Shown: positions 17,668 to 27,208, numbered from the stretch's first letter. The stretch is DNA of 64,000 nt from Mycolicibacterium moriokaense (GCF_010726085.1 NZ_AP022560.1:3906001-3970000), one strand, 5' to 3'. Translations and numbers: made by a program. Notes: generated by a model from the sequence alone, not told the origin.

Positions 17668-19434
17668 CTAGTCCGTCTTCGGTTTGGCGTCGATGCCGGA
17701 TTCCTTGCGCTGCTGCGGTGTAATCGGCGCGGGCGCGCCGGTCAGCGGATCGACACCGCCACCGGACTTCGGGAAGGCGATGACCTCCCGGATGGAGTCG
17801 AAGCCCGCGAGCAGCGCGGTGATGCGGTCCCAGCCGAACGCGATGCCGCCGTGCGGCGGGGCGCCAAAGGTGAAGGCTTCCAACAGGAATCCGAACTTCT
17901 CTTGCGCCTCGTCGTGGTCGATGCCCATCATCGCGAACACCCGTTCCTGAACGTCACGACGATGGATACGGATCGAACCGCCCCCGATCTCGTTGCCGTT
18001 GCAGACGATGTCGTAGGCATTCGCCAGCGCCGAGCCGGGATCGCTGTCGAAGGTGGCCTCCGACTGCGGTTGTGGCGCGGTGAACGCGTGGTGCACCGCG
18101 GTCCATGCGCCCGAACCCACGGCCACATCGCCTGCTGCCGCGGCTTCGTCGGCGGGCTCGAACAACGGCCAGTCGACCACCCAGGTGAACGCCCACGCCT
18201 TCGGGTCGATCATGTCGAGACGCTTGGCGATCTCGATGCGGGTGGCGCCGAGCAGTGCCCGCGCGGACTTCGCGGGGCCGGCCGAGAAGAAGATGCAGTC
18301 CCCCGGCTTCGCGCCGACATGCGTTGCGAGGCCATCGCGTTCGGCGTCGGTGAGGTTCTTCGCGACGGGCCCACCCAGCGTGCCGTCCTCACCCACCAGG
18401 ACGTACGCCAGACCCTTGTGGCCGCGCTGTTTGGCGAACTCCTGCCAGCCGTCCAATGTACGACGCGGCTGCGACGCTCCGCCCGGCATGACGACCGCGC
18501 CCACATACGGCGCCTGGAAGACCCGGAAAGTGGTGTCGGAGAAGTATTCCGTGCACTCGACGAGCTCCAGACCGAACCGCAGGTCGGGTTTGTCGGTACC
18601 GAATCGCCGCATCGCGTCGGCGTAGGTGATCCGCGGGATCGGCGTCGGCAGGTCGTAGCCGATGAGCGCCCACACCGCCTTGAGGATCTCCTCGGACACC
18701 GCCATGACGTCGTCGGCTTCGACGAAGCTCATCTCCATGTCGAGCTGGGTGAACTCCGGCTGCCGGTCGGCGCGGAAGTCCTCGTCGCGATAGCAGCGCG
18801 CGATCTGGTAGTAGCGCTCCATGCCTGCGACCATGAGCAGCTGCTTGAAGAGCTGCGGACTCTGCGGCAGCGCGTAGAAACTGCCGGGCTGCAGACGCGC
18901 GGGCACCAAGAAGTCGCGCGCGCCCTCCGGGGTCGATCGCGTCATCGTCGGTGTCTCGATCTCGACGAAGTCGTGGCGTGCCAACACCTCGCGTGCGGCG
19001 GCATTCACCTTGGAACGCAGGCGAATCGCATTTCCGGGACCCTCGCGACGCAGGTCGAGGTAGCGATACTTCAGCCGGGCTTCCTCACCTGCCTGCTCGT
19101 CGAGCTGAAACGGCAGCGGCGCGCTCTCACCGAGCACCGTCAACGACGTCGCGTTCACTTCGATGTCGCCCGTGGGGATTTCGGGGTTGGCGTTGCCCTC
19201 GGGTCGAACCTCGACAACGCCCTCGACGGCGACGCAGTACTCGGCGCGCAGCCGGTGCGCGTCCGCCAGCACATCCGCCTCACGGAACACCACCTGCGAC
19301 ACTCCGGACGAATCACGAAGGTCGATGAAGATGACTCCGCCGTGGTCGCGGCGACGCGCTACCCAGCCGGCGAGCGTCACCTTCTGACCGGCGTCGGCGG
19401 ACCGCAACGAACCGGCGGGATGACTGCGCAGCAC
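17668..19434 (-). CDS. aspS: Aspartate--tRNA(Asp/Asn) ligase
   Basis: A 588-residue bacterial-type class II aspartyl-tRNA synthetase. It has an N-terminal OB-fold anticodon domain ([23 protein letters not shown]), catalytic core with [11 protein letters not shown], motif 2 ([21 protein letters not shown]), a GAD insertion domain and motif 3 ([10 protein letters not shown]). GTG 19434 is chosen because AGGAGA lies four bases upstream; the longer frame to 19524 is intergenic. Mycobacteria generally lack asparaginyl-tRNA synthetase and use GatCAB, so the enzyme is expected to charge both tRNA(Asp) and tRNA(Asn). It corresponds to Rv2572c. Confidence 0.96.
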   Translation of the reverse strand: MLRSHPAGSLRSADAGQKVTLAGWVARRRDHGGVIFIDLRDSSGVSQVVFREADVLADAHRLRAEYCVAVEGVVEVRPEGNANPEIPTGDIEVNATSLTVLGESAPLPFQLDEQAGEEARLKYRYLDLRREGPGNAIRLRSKVNAAAREVLARHDFVEIETPTMTRSTPEGARDFLVPARLQPGSFYALPQSPQLFKQLLMVAGMERYYQIARCYRDEDFRADRQPEFTQLDMEMSFVEADDVMAVSEEILKAVWALIGYDLPTPIPRITYADAMRRFGTDKPDLRFGLELVECTEYFSDTTFRVFQAPYVGAVVMPGGASQPRRTLDGWQEFAKQRGHKGLAYVLVGEDGTLGGPVAKNLTDAERDGLATHVGAKPGDCIFFSAGPAKSARALLGATRIEIAKRLDMIDPKAWAFTWVVDWPLFEPADEAAAAGDVAVGSGAWTAVHHAFTAPQPQSEATFDSDPGSALANAYDIVCNGNEIGGGSIRIHRRDVQERVFAMMGIDHDEAQEKFGFLLEAFTFGAPPHGGIAFGWDRITALLAGFDSIREVIAFPKSGGGVDPLTGAPAPITPQQRKESGIDAKPKTD

Positions 19435-19510
19435 GAACTCTCCTGAGAATGGCCTGTTGGGATGACTGCCACAGTGTAGTGGGGCGGCCGGGGGCGGTAG
19501 CTTGGCGTTC

Positions 19511-20398
19511 GTGGCTGGCGGCATCGCACTGGTCGGTCCCGGTGCGATCGGGTCGACGGTCGCCGCCCTGCTGTATGCCGCAGGCCATCAGGTGACCCTG
19601 TGCGGGCGAACCGCACGTGAGTCCATCGAGGTCAGACCCCACGAGGGCGACCCGATCGTCGTACCGGGGCCGGTGCTGACCGACCCCGCAGTCATCGACC
19701 AGCCCGTCGACGTGGTGCTGGTGGCAGTCAAAGACACCCAGAACGAGCAGGCAGGCGCGTGGCTGGCCCGGCTGTGTGACGATCGCACGGTCGTATGTGC
19801 GCTGCAGAACGGCGTCGAGCAGGTGGAGCGGGTGGGCCGGTATTGCCCGTCGTCGACGGTCGTGCCGGCGGCTCTGTGGGTCTCGGCGGAACCCGACCCA
19901 CAGGGCTTCGTACAGTTGCGCACCGGCGTACGCATCGTGCTCCCCATCTCCGATGCCGCGGAGAAGCTCGCCAAGCTGTTCGACGGCGCGGGCATCTCGG
20001 TCGCACTCGACCCCGACTTCATCAGCGCTGCGTGGCGCAAACTCCTGCTCAACGCCGTGTTCGGGTTGCCGGTACTGGCCGGGCGACGCGCGGGGATGTT
20101 CCGGCGCGACGACGTCTCCGCCCTGGCGCGGCGCTATCTCACGGAATGCGTCGCGGTTGCGCGCGCGGATGGCGCGAAACTGGGCGACGAGGTGATCGAC
20201 GAGATCATGAATCTGCTCGTCAACCTGTCTCCGGACATGACGACGTCGATGCTCACCGACCGCGAGGCGCACCAGCCGCTGGAATGGGACATCCGCAACG
20301 GCGTCATTTCCCGTAAAGCCGCCGAATACGGCCTGGCCGCGCCAATCAGCGACGTCCTGGTGCCGCTGCTGGCTGCGGCTAGCGACGGTCCCGGCTGA
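19511..20398 (+). CDS. Ketopantoate reductase-like oxidoreductase (PanE/ApbA family)
   Basis: About 295 residues with the N-terminal NADP-binding motif [11 protein letters not shown], central VKDTQN and LQNGV segments, and a C-terminal helical domain ([13 protein letters not shown]) as in 2-dehydropantoate 2-reductases. These enzymes reduce ketopantoate in pantothenate synthesis, but mycobacteria carry several divergent paralogues, so the actual substrate is uncertain. GTG 19511 matches the family start better than TTG 19502. It diverges from aspS. It corresponds in position to Rv2573. Confidence 0.82.
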   Translation: MAGGIALVGPGAIGSTVAALLYAAGHQVTLCGRTARESIEVRPHEGDPIVVPGPVLTDPAVIDQPVDVVLVAVKDTQNEQAGAWLARLCDDRTVVCALQNGVEQVERVGRYCPSSTVVPAALWVSAEPDPQGFVQLRTGVRIVLPISDAAEKLAKLFDGAGISVALDPDFISAAWRKLLLNAVFGLPVLAGRRAGMFRRDDVSALARRYLTECVAVARADGAKLGDEVIDEIMNLLVNLSPDMTTSMLTDREAHQPLEWDIRNGVISRKAAEYGLAAPISDVLVPLLAAASDGPG

Positions 20399-20433
20399 TC
20401 CAGACCCAGGCTAGACACAATGTTCTACCGTGT

Positions 20434-20943
20434 ATGGCCATGCACGCATGCGAGCTGGTTGACCTCGACTTCATCGACAGCGCACCGTTTCGGTTCGTCA
20501 GCACCGTCGACCTGAACATCACTCCCGGGCAGTTGTTCGAGGTGCTCGCGGACGCGGAGTCGTGGCCGCAGTGGGCGACGGCGATCACCAAGGTCACGTG
20601 GACCAGTCCGGAGCCCCGCGGCGTCGGCACCACCCGCACCGTGAACATGCGCGGCGGGATCGTCGGCGACGAGGAGTTCCTGGCCTGGGAACCCTTCACC
20701 CACATGGCTTTTCGGTTCAACGAGGCCTCCAGCACATCCATCGCGGCGTTCGCCGAGGATTACCGGGTCGTCGAGACCGACGACGGCTGCCACCTGACGT
20801 GGGTGATGGCGATGAAGCCCAAGGGAATTGCCGGCCGCATCGGCATGACGCTGGGCAAGCCGATCATGGCGCGCACCTTCCAGAAGTTCCTCTACAACCT
20901 GCGCGACTACACCGACGAGCGATATCCCCTGCGCCGAAACTGA
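20434..20943 (+). CDS. SRPBCC-family protein
   Basis: A 169-residue START/Bet v1-like protein of the polyketide cyclase/dehydrase group. The N-terminal strand and helix VSTVDLNITPGQLFEVLADAE and the C-terminal amphipathic helix ending near LYNLRDYTDERY fit the fold, which forms a hydrophobic ligand cavity. No catalytic residues can be assigned; it may be a lipid or metabolite binder. The start could be ATG 20434 or ATG 20440. It matches Rv2574 in position and size. Confidence 0.8.
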   Translation: MAMHACELVDLDFIDSAPFRFVSTVDLNITPGQLFEVLADAESWPQWATAITKVTWTSPEPRGVGTTRTVNMRGGIVGDEEFLAWEPFTHMAFRFNEASSTSIAAFAEDYRVVETDDGCHLTWVMAMKPKGIAGRIGMTLGKPIMARTFQKFLYNLRDYTDERYPLRRN

Positions 20944-20997
20944 AGTTACACAGCGAAAGTCCGAGAAGCGGCCTGCGTAGGTTCAGGTTGGCGGAGG

Positions 20998-22503
20998 TCA
21001 GTACAGCCCCGCCCATGCCTTGCGCCGCGCGGCGTCGGGATCCTCTACGACGGTGTCGCGGGTCGTCATGATGATGCGGGTGAAGCGACGGTCGGTGTCG
21101 TAGACCGGCCAGTCGTGGCCGTTCGACCACCCGATCTCCCCCGTGTCCCATCCCTTGGCCGCGAAGTCCAGCCAGGCCCGCTGCATGCGCTTGCCGACCG
21201 GCGGCTGCAGCCGACGTCCGAGCGGATGCAGCTTTCGCCCGACGAACGACGCGTAGCTGTGCTGGATGTGCACGATCTCGCTGCCGTGGGTGGCGCCCAG
21301 GCCCAGCACGCGCAGACTCCAGCCGACATGGTCGAACCGGTACATGTGGGTCGGGGCGATCGCGCTGTACGCGTCGGCGAACGCCCACGTCGGGCCGCCG
21401 AACATCACGTCGGAGCCGAACGCAATCAGCGCCCGCCGCCTCGGATAGTCGGGGTATGCGGCCAGCACCTCGGATTTGGCATCCGGTGCGGCGCGCTTGA
21501 AATACGCATCGATGGACGCCTTCGTGGTCGGGAGCATCGGCGGCTTCGTCCACGCGAACATCGACGCCTCGTGGCTGTTGGTCCCGATGATCAAGGGCAT
21601 CCGCTCGATCGCACCGTCGCGGGCGGCATCCACCGGATGCTGCGGCAGCAGGTCGACCCCGTACGTCAAGCCGTACGCGAGAGTCGGTGTCCGCGACGCA
21701 CTCTTGAGCTGCAGCATGCCCGCCGCGCGTCGGAGTTGGCGCTGCGGCAGGGCCTTGACCTCGGACGCCTCGACGCCCAGCCGTTTCAGGAAGGCGTGTG
21801 CCTGTCTGGCCCGCGTCTCGCGGTCGGCGATCAGCGGCAGCGCGGGACTCTGTGCGATCGCCCTGCTGAACAGCCCATTGGCGGCAGGACTGGCCAGCAG
21901 GGCCAACACCGACGTGCCGCCTGCCGACTCACCGAACACCGTCACCCGGTCGGGGTCGCCGCCGAACGCCGCGATGTGGTCGCGGATCCAGCGCAGCGCC
22001 GCCATCTGGTCGCGTAGCGCGAGGTTGTCGTCGAATCCGTCGCCCAGGTCGGAAAGCTCGAATCCCCCGAACACCCCGATCCGGTACGTGATGTTGACGA
22101 CCACGACGTTGCCGTTGGCCGCCAGCCGTGAACCGTTGTACAGCTGGAACTGCCCGGCGCCGTAAACGAACGCACCGCCGGGAATCCACACCATCACCGG
22201 AAGCGACGCGTTGGTGTCCGGCGACCACACCGTCAGCGTCAGACAGGCTTCGTCGCGGACCTTCGGATCGTCGCGGCCGCCGCCGACGAACGACTTGCTC
22301 TGCGGCGGAAGCGGCCCGTGTTCGAGCACGTCGCGCACACCGGTCCAGGGCCGCAGTGGCGCAGGCGCCAGGAAACGACGGTCCCCCACCGGCTGCTCGG
22401 CATACGGCACACCACGCCAGACCCCGACGCCGCTCTCGGTCGTGCCACGCAGATCGCCCAGGTCGGTATGTACGACGGGAGAATGTCCGACGACGACTGA
22501 CAC
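20998..22503 (-). CDS. Type B carboxylesterase / lipase
   Basis: A 501-residue alpha/beta hydrolase of the carboxylesterase family. The nucleophile is Ser193 in FGESAGG; the oxyanion hole lies in WIPGGAFVYGAGQ; the N-terminal WRGVPYAEQPVGDRRF is diagnostic. It hydrolyses carboxylic esters. GTG 22503 begins the family-like VSVVVGHSPVVHTDLGDLRG. The open frame extends further to 23100 only as antisense of the metallopeptidase gene. No signal peptide is visible, so it is probably cytoplasmic. It diverges from the metallopeptidase gene across 75 bases. Confidence 0.92.
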   Translation of the reverse strand: MSVVVGHSPVVHTDLGDLRGTTESGVGVWRGVPYAEQPVGDRRFLAPAPLRPWTGVRDVLEHGPLPPQSKSFVGGGRDDPKVRDEACLTLTVWSPDTNASLPVMVWIPGGAFVYGAGQFQLYNGSRLAANGNVVVVNITYRIGVFGGFELSDLGDGFDDNLALRDQMAALRWIRDHIAAFGGDPDRVTVFGESAGGTSVLALLASPAANGLFSRAIAQSPALPLIADRETRARQAHAFLKRLGVEASEVKALPQRQLRRAAGMLQLKSASRTPTLAYGLTYGVDLLPQHPVDAARDGAIERMPLIIGTNSHEASMFAWTKPPMLPTTKASIDAYFKRAAPDAKSEVLAAYPDYPRRRALIAFGSDVMFGGPTWAFADAYSAIAPTHMYRFDHVGWSLRVLGLGATHGSEIVHIQHSYASFVGRKLHPLGRRLQPPVGKRMQRAWLDFAAKGWDTGEIGWSNGHDWPVYDTDRRFTRIIMTTRDTVVEDPDAARRKAWAGLY

Positions 22504-22578
22504 GTCTGAATCGTAGTGTGCAAAGCTGGACAGACCTGGGTGCCAGACCCATGTTGCGAGTGCGTTTGGAGCGGTGGG

Positions 22579-23469
22579 ATGACCTTCAACGAGGGTATGC
22601 AGATCGACACGAGCAACATCTCCACCAGCGGAGGAGGTCGTGGCCCCGGCCGTGGAATCGCGATCGGCGGCGGGTTCGGCGGTCTGCTGATTCTGGTCGT
22701 GGCGCTGTTCCTCGGCGTTGACCCCGGTTCGGTCATGCCGCCGCAGCAGCAACAGATCGACCCCGGCGTCGAAGCCCCCGGCTACGACCTCAGCCACTGC
22801 AAGACCGGCGCTGATGCCAACAAGTACGTCGAGTGCCGGGTCGCCGCGACAACGAATTCCCTTGACGGCGTGTGGAGCCAGATTCTTCCCGGCTACACGC
22901 CACCGCACACCAGGCTCTTCCACGGTCAGGTGAACACCGCCTGCGGGCCCGCGACGAGCGATGTCGGTCCGTTCTACTGCCCCGGCGATCAAACCGCGTA
23001 TTTCGACACCGACTTCTTCGAGGTGCTCAAAGACCAATTCGGTTCGAGCGGTGGACCGTTGGCACAGGAGTACGTGGTCGCCCACGAGTTCGGCCACCAC
23101 GTACAGGATCTACAGGGATCGCTCGTCAACGCACAGCGGGATCCGCAGGGCGCGACCGGCGGCGGTGTGCGCACCGAACTACAGGCCGACTGCTATGCCG
23201 GCGTCTGGGCGCACTACGCCGCCATCATTAAACAGGAAAGCACCGGTGTGCCTTATCTGGAACCGTTGAGCGACCAGGATATTGCCGATGCGTTGTCGGC
23301 AGCGGCTTCGGTGGGCGACGACCGCATCCAGAAGGCGGCGACCGGACGCGTCAATCCCGAAGCGTGGACCCACGGTTCGTCGGCGCAACGGCAGAAGTGG
23401 TTCACTGAGGGTTACCGCACCGGCGATCCCAAAGCTTGCGACACGTTCTCGACGAACAACCTCGGCTAG
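22579..23469 (+). CDS. Neutral zinc metallopeptidase, membrane-anchored (YpfJ family)
   Basis: A 296-residue protein: Gly-rich N-terminus, one transmembrane helix (~28-47), then an extracytoplasmic domain with the zincin motif His169-Glu170-x2-His173 (VVAHEFGHHVQD) and a downstream ELQADCYAGVWA segment that supplies the third ligand region. The domain matches the putative neutral zinc metallopeptidase family. Four Cys in the outer domain could form disulfides. ATG 22579 has GGAG upstream; an upstream open extension is not supported. It matches Rv2575, annotated as a Gly-rich membrane protein. The proteolytic substrate is unknown. Confidence 0.88.
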   Translation: MTFNEGMQIDTSNISTSGGGRGPGRGIAIGGGFGGLLILVVALFLGVDPGSVMPPQQQQIDPGVEAPGYDLSHCKTGADANKYVECRVAATTNSLDGVWSQILPGYTPPHTRLFHGQVNTACGPATSDVGPFYCPGDQTAYFDTDFFEVLKDQFGSSGGPLAQEYVVAHEFGHHVQDLQGSLVNAQRDPQGATGGGVRTELQADCYAGVWAHYAAIIKQESTGVPYLEPLSDQDIADALSAAASVGDDRIQKAATGRVNPEAWTHGSSAQRQKWFTEGYRTGDPKACDTFSTNNLG

Positions 23470-23527
23470 ATTTCGCCGCTAGCTGACCGGGTAGTGATCG
23501 CTCGGGAAAGCGATCTAGCGTCGAACC

Positions 23528-24087
23528 ATGGACACGGTCACGGCCACGCCGAACCTCACCATGCTCGTCATCAACGGCTGGCAGGTGTACCTGTAGCGCG
23601 ACGCCGATTCGGTGACGCTGATCGACACCGGCGCACCGGGATCGGCGGCTCGGGTGACGCCGACGTGATCAGGAGCGGAGCGGCGATGCCTCCCCCGGTG
23701 TTCGAGGACTGGGAAATCCCCATCCACCAACAGGTTTCGGTTGGCCTGCCGGACGCGGCCTCGCCGGTTCACGGACTGCAGGAGCTGCACGACGGTGAGG
23801 TGTTCGACTTCGGCGGTGGCGCCGAAGTGCTGGCTATACCCGGCCACACCGACGGCAGCATCGCGATTCATCTGCGGAACCACGGTGTGCTGTTCACCGG
23901 CGACACCATCGCCAACGTCGGCTCCGTCGTGCTCGGCACGTTCAACCAGGACCGGGTACAGACCGTCGCGTCGTTCAAGCGACTGGCCACCCTGGACGTG
24001 GACACCGCCTGCTTCGGCCACGGCGAGCCCATCATCGGCGACGCTCGCACTCCGATTCGCGAAACGGCTGCCACACTGATCGGGTGA
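23528..24087 (+). pseudogene. Decayed MBL-fold metallo-hydrolase
   Basis: The N-terminal part from ATG 23528 reads MDTVTATPNLTMLVINGWQVYL, then TAG at 23594 where the family normally has a Trp (TGG). The frame continues RDADSVTLIDTGAPGSA and meets TGA at 23666. The C-terminal part is intact in another frame (ADVIRSGAAMPPPVFEDWEIPIH to ATLIG, stop 24087), including IPGHTDGS and LFTGDT. The segment that should hold the zinc motif HxHxDH is missing between the halves. A nonsense change, an internal deletion and a frame change together mean it is not functional, though ATG 23686 could start a 133-residue fragment. The downstream gene starts within its stop (GTGA). Confidence 0.85.
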
Positions 24088-24620
24088 CGGCCGAGCACGA
24101 CCCCATCGAACCCGATACCAAGGACTGGACGTGGGTCCTCTCGCGCCCCTGCCCCGATTGCGGGTTCGACCCGAACGCCGTGCACCACACCGAGGTCGCC
24201 GAGGTCATCCGCACCAACGCGGCCCAGTGGGTGCCCCGACTGGCCCGCGCCGACGTCAGAGAGCGTCCACAGCCGACGGTGTGGTCGACGCTGGAGTACG
24301 GCTGCCATATCCGCGACGTGCACCGCATCTTCAACCATCGCGTCCGGTTGATGCTCGAGGAGGACGAACCGCTGTTTTCGAACTGGGATCAGGATGCGAC
24401 GGCGCACGCCGACAACTACGGTGCACAGGATCCGGCCGCGGTCGCCAACGAGTTGGTCGAGGCCGCCAACACCGTCGCCGACACGTACACCAGCGTTCCG
24501 TCCGACGCATGGTCACGGCGCGGACTGCGCAGCAACGGCAGCGAGTTCACGGTCGCCTCAATTGCGATTTACCACTTGCACGACATCGTCCATCACGCGC
24601 ACGATGTCGACCATGGCTGA
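24084..24620 (+). CDS. DinB-like four-helix protein
   Basis: A 178-residue protein of the DinB/maleylpyruvate isomerase N-terminal type (metal-binding four-helix bundle). It carries His residues spaced as expected for a metal triad: His in LEYGCHIRDVHRIF and in YHLHDIVHHAHDVDH. An N-terminal CPDCGFD motif is notable and may bind metal. Family members include thiol-dependent transferases using mycothiol or bacillithiol, but many are uncharacterised. GTG 24084 overlaps the stop of the decayed MBL gene, and its end overlaps the SDR start by eight bases, so the three were probably co-transcribed. Confidence 0.78.
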   Translation: MTAEHDPIEPDTKDWTWVLSRPCPDCGFDPNAVHHTEVAEVIRTNAAQWVPRLARADVRERPQPTVWSTLEYGCHIRDVHRIFNHRVRLMLEEDEPLFSNWDQDATAHADNYGAQDPAAVANELVEAANTVADTYTSVPSDAWSRRGLRSNGSEFTVASIAIYHLHDIVHHAHDVDHG

Positions 24621-25437
24621 TGACACACCGTTGGCGGGCAAGGTCGCCTACGTCACGGGAGCGGCGCGCGGACAAGGTCGTTCACATTGCGTCCGGTTGG
24701 CGCGGGCGGGCGCCGACATCGTCGCGATCGACGCGTGCGCACCGGTCGCCGAACACAACGGCTATGCCCCGGCGCTGCCCGAGGATCTCGCCGAGACGGT
24801 GAACCTCGTCGAGGGCGAGGGTCGCAAGATCCGCGCAGAAGAAGTCGACGTCCGCGACCTCGAGGGACAGCAGCGGGTCGTCGCCGACGCGATCGAGCAG
24901 TTCGGCCGGCTCGACATCGTCGTCGCCAACGCCGGTGTGCTGAATTGGGGCCGGCTGTGGGAGATTTCGGCTCAACAGTTTCAAGACGTCATCGACACCA
25001 ACCTGACGGGCGTGTGGAACACCATCAAGGCGGTGGTCCCCGCGATGATCGAGGCGGGTAACGGCGGATCGATCATCAACATCAGCTCGGCGGCGGGCAT
25101 CAAGGCGGTACCGGGCTGCGGCCATTACTGCGCAAGCAAGTTCGGCGTCGTGGCGCTGACCAACTCACTCGCGGTCGAGTTGGGCGAGTACGGGATTCGG
25201 GTGAACTCGGTTCATCCCTACGGCACCGACACCCCGATGGGCAACGATCCGTCGATGTGGCAGTTGTTCGCCGACCATCAGAACTTCATTCACAGCTTCT
25301 CGCCGGGTGCGCTGCCCACCGATTCACTGGCCGCCCCGGATCTGGTGTCCGACATCGTGCTGTGGCTGGCCAGTGACGCGTCGTCGTTGGTCACGGCGGC
25401 TCAGATCCCCGCCGACAAGGGCTATCTCAAGATCTGA
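24613..25437 (+). CDS. Mycofactocin-coupled SDR family oxidoreductase
   Basis: A 274-residue SDR. The Rossmann motif TGAARGQGRSH, VANAG, and YCASK catalytic pair are present. It has features of the mycofactocin-coupled subgroup (TIGR03971 type): the RGQGRSH loop, the insertion after the second beta strand (PALPEDLAETVNLV ... VDVRD) and PYGTDTPM. Such enzymes hold NAD tightly and pass electrons to the peptide redox cofactor mycofactocin, typically in alcohol oxidation. ATG 24613 is chosen over longer frames that lie inside the DinB-like gene. No mycofactocin biosynthesis gene lies in the window. Substrate unknown. Confidence 0.85.
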   Translation: MADDTPLAGKVAYVTGAARGQGRSHCVRLARAGADIVAIDACAPVAEHNGYAPALPEDLAETVNLVEGEGRKIRAEEVDVRDLEGQQRVVADAIEQFGRLDIVVANAGVLNWGRLWEISAQQFQDVIDTNLTGVWNTIKAVVPAMIEAGNGGSIINISSAAGIKAVPGCGHYCASKFGVVALTNSLAVELGEYGIRVNSVHPYGTDTPMGNDPSMWQLFADHQNFIHSFSPGALPTDSLAAPDLVSDIVLWLASDASSLVTAAQIPADKGYLKI

Positions 25438-25456
25438 GGCACCCCGGCCAAACCCC

Positions 25457-25519
25457 CGCGAGCAGACGCCAAGTCCCCCCTTTTTCGCGGCGTGTCGGGC
25501 GCTTTCGCGTCTGCTCGCG
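25457..25519. terminator. Repeated intergenic palindrome, terminator-like (copy 1)
   Basis: CGCGAGCAGACGC (25457-25469) and GCGTCTGCTCGCG (25507-25519) form a perfect 13-base inverted repeat around a 37-base loop, between the converging SDR and thioesterase genes. A closely related element occurs at 59337-59396, with similar loop sequence (TTTCG near its middle), so this is a repeated family rather than a unique terminator. Confidence 0.7.
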
Positions 25520-26404
25520 CTAGAGACGGGACTGTTCCTTGATCGAGCTGTCGGTGGTACGCAGCGGACGGATCAACGCGTCCTGGCTGAACGATGCGAT
25601 GAGCTCACCACTCTCGGTGTGAACGGTGCCGCGCACATAGGACATGCCGGCACCCACCTGGGTGCTCTCGTGGGTGTAGAGCAGCCAGCCGTCCCATGAG
25701 AACGGTTCGTGGAAGCTGACCGCCACGGTCATCGGTGCCGTCGACACGGTCAAATGCGCCTGCGCGGTTCCGATGCCTTCGTGCGCCCGCATCGTCGTCG
25801 AAATACCAAGGTGGCCGGTGAAATACGCGATCAACGCCTTGGCGAGTTCCTCGCGCGCGGGAATCGGGTCGTAGTGCAGCCAGGCATACAGCTCCGGCGG
25901 CCCCACCTCGTCGGGGCTGTTCACGTCGACGACGTCGACCAGGCGCACCTGCCGTCCGATCATCGGCATGTCACACATATTCGCCTCGTTGGGACCGGCG
26001 ACCTGGGGGCGCGGCAGGTGGTGTCGGATGACGTCGGCGGTGGGGACGTCGGTGAGCACGGTCGCGGTGATGCACCGCTTACCGTTCTGCTTGGCCGCGA
26101 CGATCGCGGTGGCCGTCGACCGACCTTCGTTGACCACGTCCAGCTCCAACTCCACCGGACCCGCGCCCACCATGACCGCGCGGGCGAACACCGCGGACAC
26201 CGATCGCACCGACTTGCCTGGAAAGCGTTTGGCCACAGCGACAATCGCCTGCGCGAGCACCTGCGTTCCCTCGACGACCTGGCGATCGTCCTCACCGGCG
26301 GGACCCACTTCGGCGATGAACGTGTTCTCGCCGTCCGGCTTCACGTCGAACAGATCGAGGAGGCTCTCAACGGTCCAGGGCGTCTGCGCGGAGTCTGTGG
26401 TCAT
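25520..26404 (-). CDS. Acyl-CoA thioesterase family protein (TesB-like double hotdog)
   Basis: A 294-residue protein with two hotdog domains typical of TesB-like acyl-CoA thioesterases. The N-terminal half has GGTQVLAQAIVAVAKRFPGK-like features and the C-terminal half SFHEPFSWDGWLLYTHESTQVGAGMSYVRG and a terminal IASFSQDALIRP, all characteristic. It would hydrolyse acyl-CoA to free acid and CoA. ATG 26404 sits 33 bases from a palindrome bound, I infer, by the divergent TetR regulator, so it is probably co-regulated with the acyl-CoA dehydrogenase operon further along. Confidence 0.87.
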   Translation of the reverse strand: MTTDSAQTPWTVESLLDLFDVKPDGENTFIAEVGPAGEDDRQVVEGTQVLAQAIVAVAKRFPGKSVRSVSAVFARAVMVGAGPVELELDVVNEGRSTATAIVAAKQNGKRCITATVLTDVPTADVIRHHLPRPQVAGPNEANMCDMPMIGRQVRLVDVVDVNSPDEVGPPELYAWLHYDPIPAREELAKALIAYFTGHLGISTTMRAHEGIGTAQAHLTVSTAPMTVAVSFHEPFSWDGWLLYTHESTQVGAGMSYVRGTVHTESGELIASFSQDALIRPLRTTDSSIKEQSRL

Positions 26405-26436
26405 GGGTGGGAACAGTAACCGAGGATCGACAAAAG

Positions 26437-26453
26437 CGGTAACGTCGTTACCG
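26437..26453. promoter_or_regulatory. TetR operator copy 1 (palindrome)
   Basis: CGGTAACG T CGTTACCG is a perfect 8-base inverted repeat with one central base, between the divergent thioesterase and TetR genes. Its core GGTAACGTCGTTACC recurs with two symmetric changes at 27211-27225. The size and symmetry suit a TetR dimer. Binding by the adjacent regulator is inferred. Confidence 0.75.
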
Positions 26454-26482
26454 ACAGTCGAGGACAACCGGGAAGGTGACCC

Positions 26483-27148
26483 ATGGCCAAGCGCAGCGGT
26501 CGGTCGCCGAACGGAGGTGCCCGTACGGCGCCCCCGGACGGGGTCGTCGACATGGACCCCGAATCACGCCCGAAGCGGTTCATGAAATCGGCGTTGGCGA
26601 TTCTCGGCGAGACCGGCCGCACCGACTTCACGGTGCTCGAGGTCGTCGAACGGTCCAAGACTTCGCTGCGGTCCTTCTACCAGCACTTCTCCACGAAGGA
26701 CGAGTTGCTGCTCGCACTGGTCGACAAGATCATGTCGGAGTCGACCCGCAAGTGGCGCGAGGACACCGCCGGCCTGCCCGCCGTCGATGCCCTGCGGATT
26801 CTCATCGACCGCATCTGCACGCCCGCGGAAACCACCACTCAGGACAAGGTCAACCGGGGTCTGACGTTCTACAATGACCGCCTGGCCGAGGTACTGCCCA
26901 GCGAGTACGCCCGCGTGCTCGCCCCGGTGCACGAGCTGATCAAGGACATCATTCAGCGCGGCATCGACGAGGGCACTTTCCGGGCCGACATCGATATCGA
27001 CGCGACGGCCGCGCTGATCATGCAGTCGGTGCTCGGCGCCATGCGACTGCGGGTGCTCGGCGCCGAACTCAACGGCGTCCCCGTCGAAGCCGACCACATT
27101 TACGACTTCTGCGTCAGCAGCCTGACCGCCCGGCGCGACCCCGCCTGA
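26483..27148 (+). CDS. TetR/AcrR-family transcriptional regulator
   Basis: A 221-residue regulator. The N-terminal helix-turn-helix (~33-80) includes FTVLEVVERSKTSLRSFYQHFSTKDELLLALV, a canonical TetR recognition helix region; the C-terminal ligand domain is family-like (ATAALIMQSVLGAMRLRVLG). ATG 26483 follows GGGAAGG. It lies between matching palindromes at 26437 and 27209, so it very probably represses itself, the divergent thioesterase and the downstream amidohydrolase/acyl-CoA dehydrogenase operon. An acyl-CoA or related catabolite is a plausible inducer but this is inference. Confidence 0.9.
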   Translation: MAKRSGRSPNGGARTAPPDGVVDMDPESRPKRFMKSALAILGETGRTDFTVLEVVERSKTSLRSFYQHFSTKDELLLALVDKIMSESTRKWREDTAGLPAVDALRILIDRICTPAETTTQDKVNRGLTFYNDRLAEVLPSEYARVLAPVHELIKDIIQRGIDEGTFRADIDIDATAALIMQSVLGAMRLRVLGAELNGVPVEADHIYDFCVSSLTARRDPA

Positions 27149-27163
27149 CCTGCACCGCACCAC

Positions 27164-27198
27164 GCGAAAATCACCTCTACCAGGGGTGGTGTTTTCGC
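27164..27198. terminator. Terminator-like hairpin after TetR gene
   Basis: GCGAAAATCACC (27164-27175) pairs with GGTGTTTTCGC (27188-27198), 11 base pairs with one bulged T and a short loop, 15 bases after the TetR stop codon and just before operator copy 2. It would separate regulator transcription from the following operon. Confidence 0.55.
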
Positions 27199-27208
27199 TG
27201 GTCCCGAA

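Noticed and set aside
17851..19446. 531-codon plus-strand frame opposite aspS
   Set aside because: Complement of aspS with low-complexity Arg/Val content; no homology seen.
22504..23100. Upstream extension of the carboxylesterase frame
   Set aside because: It is antisense to the zinc metallopeptidase gene, and the esterase family N-terminus begins at GTG 22503.
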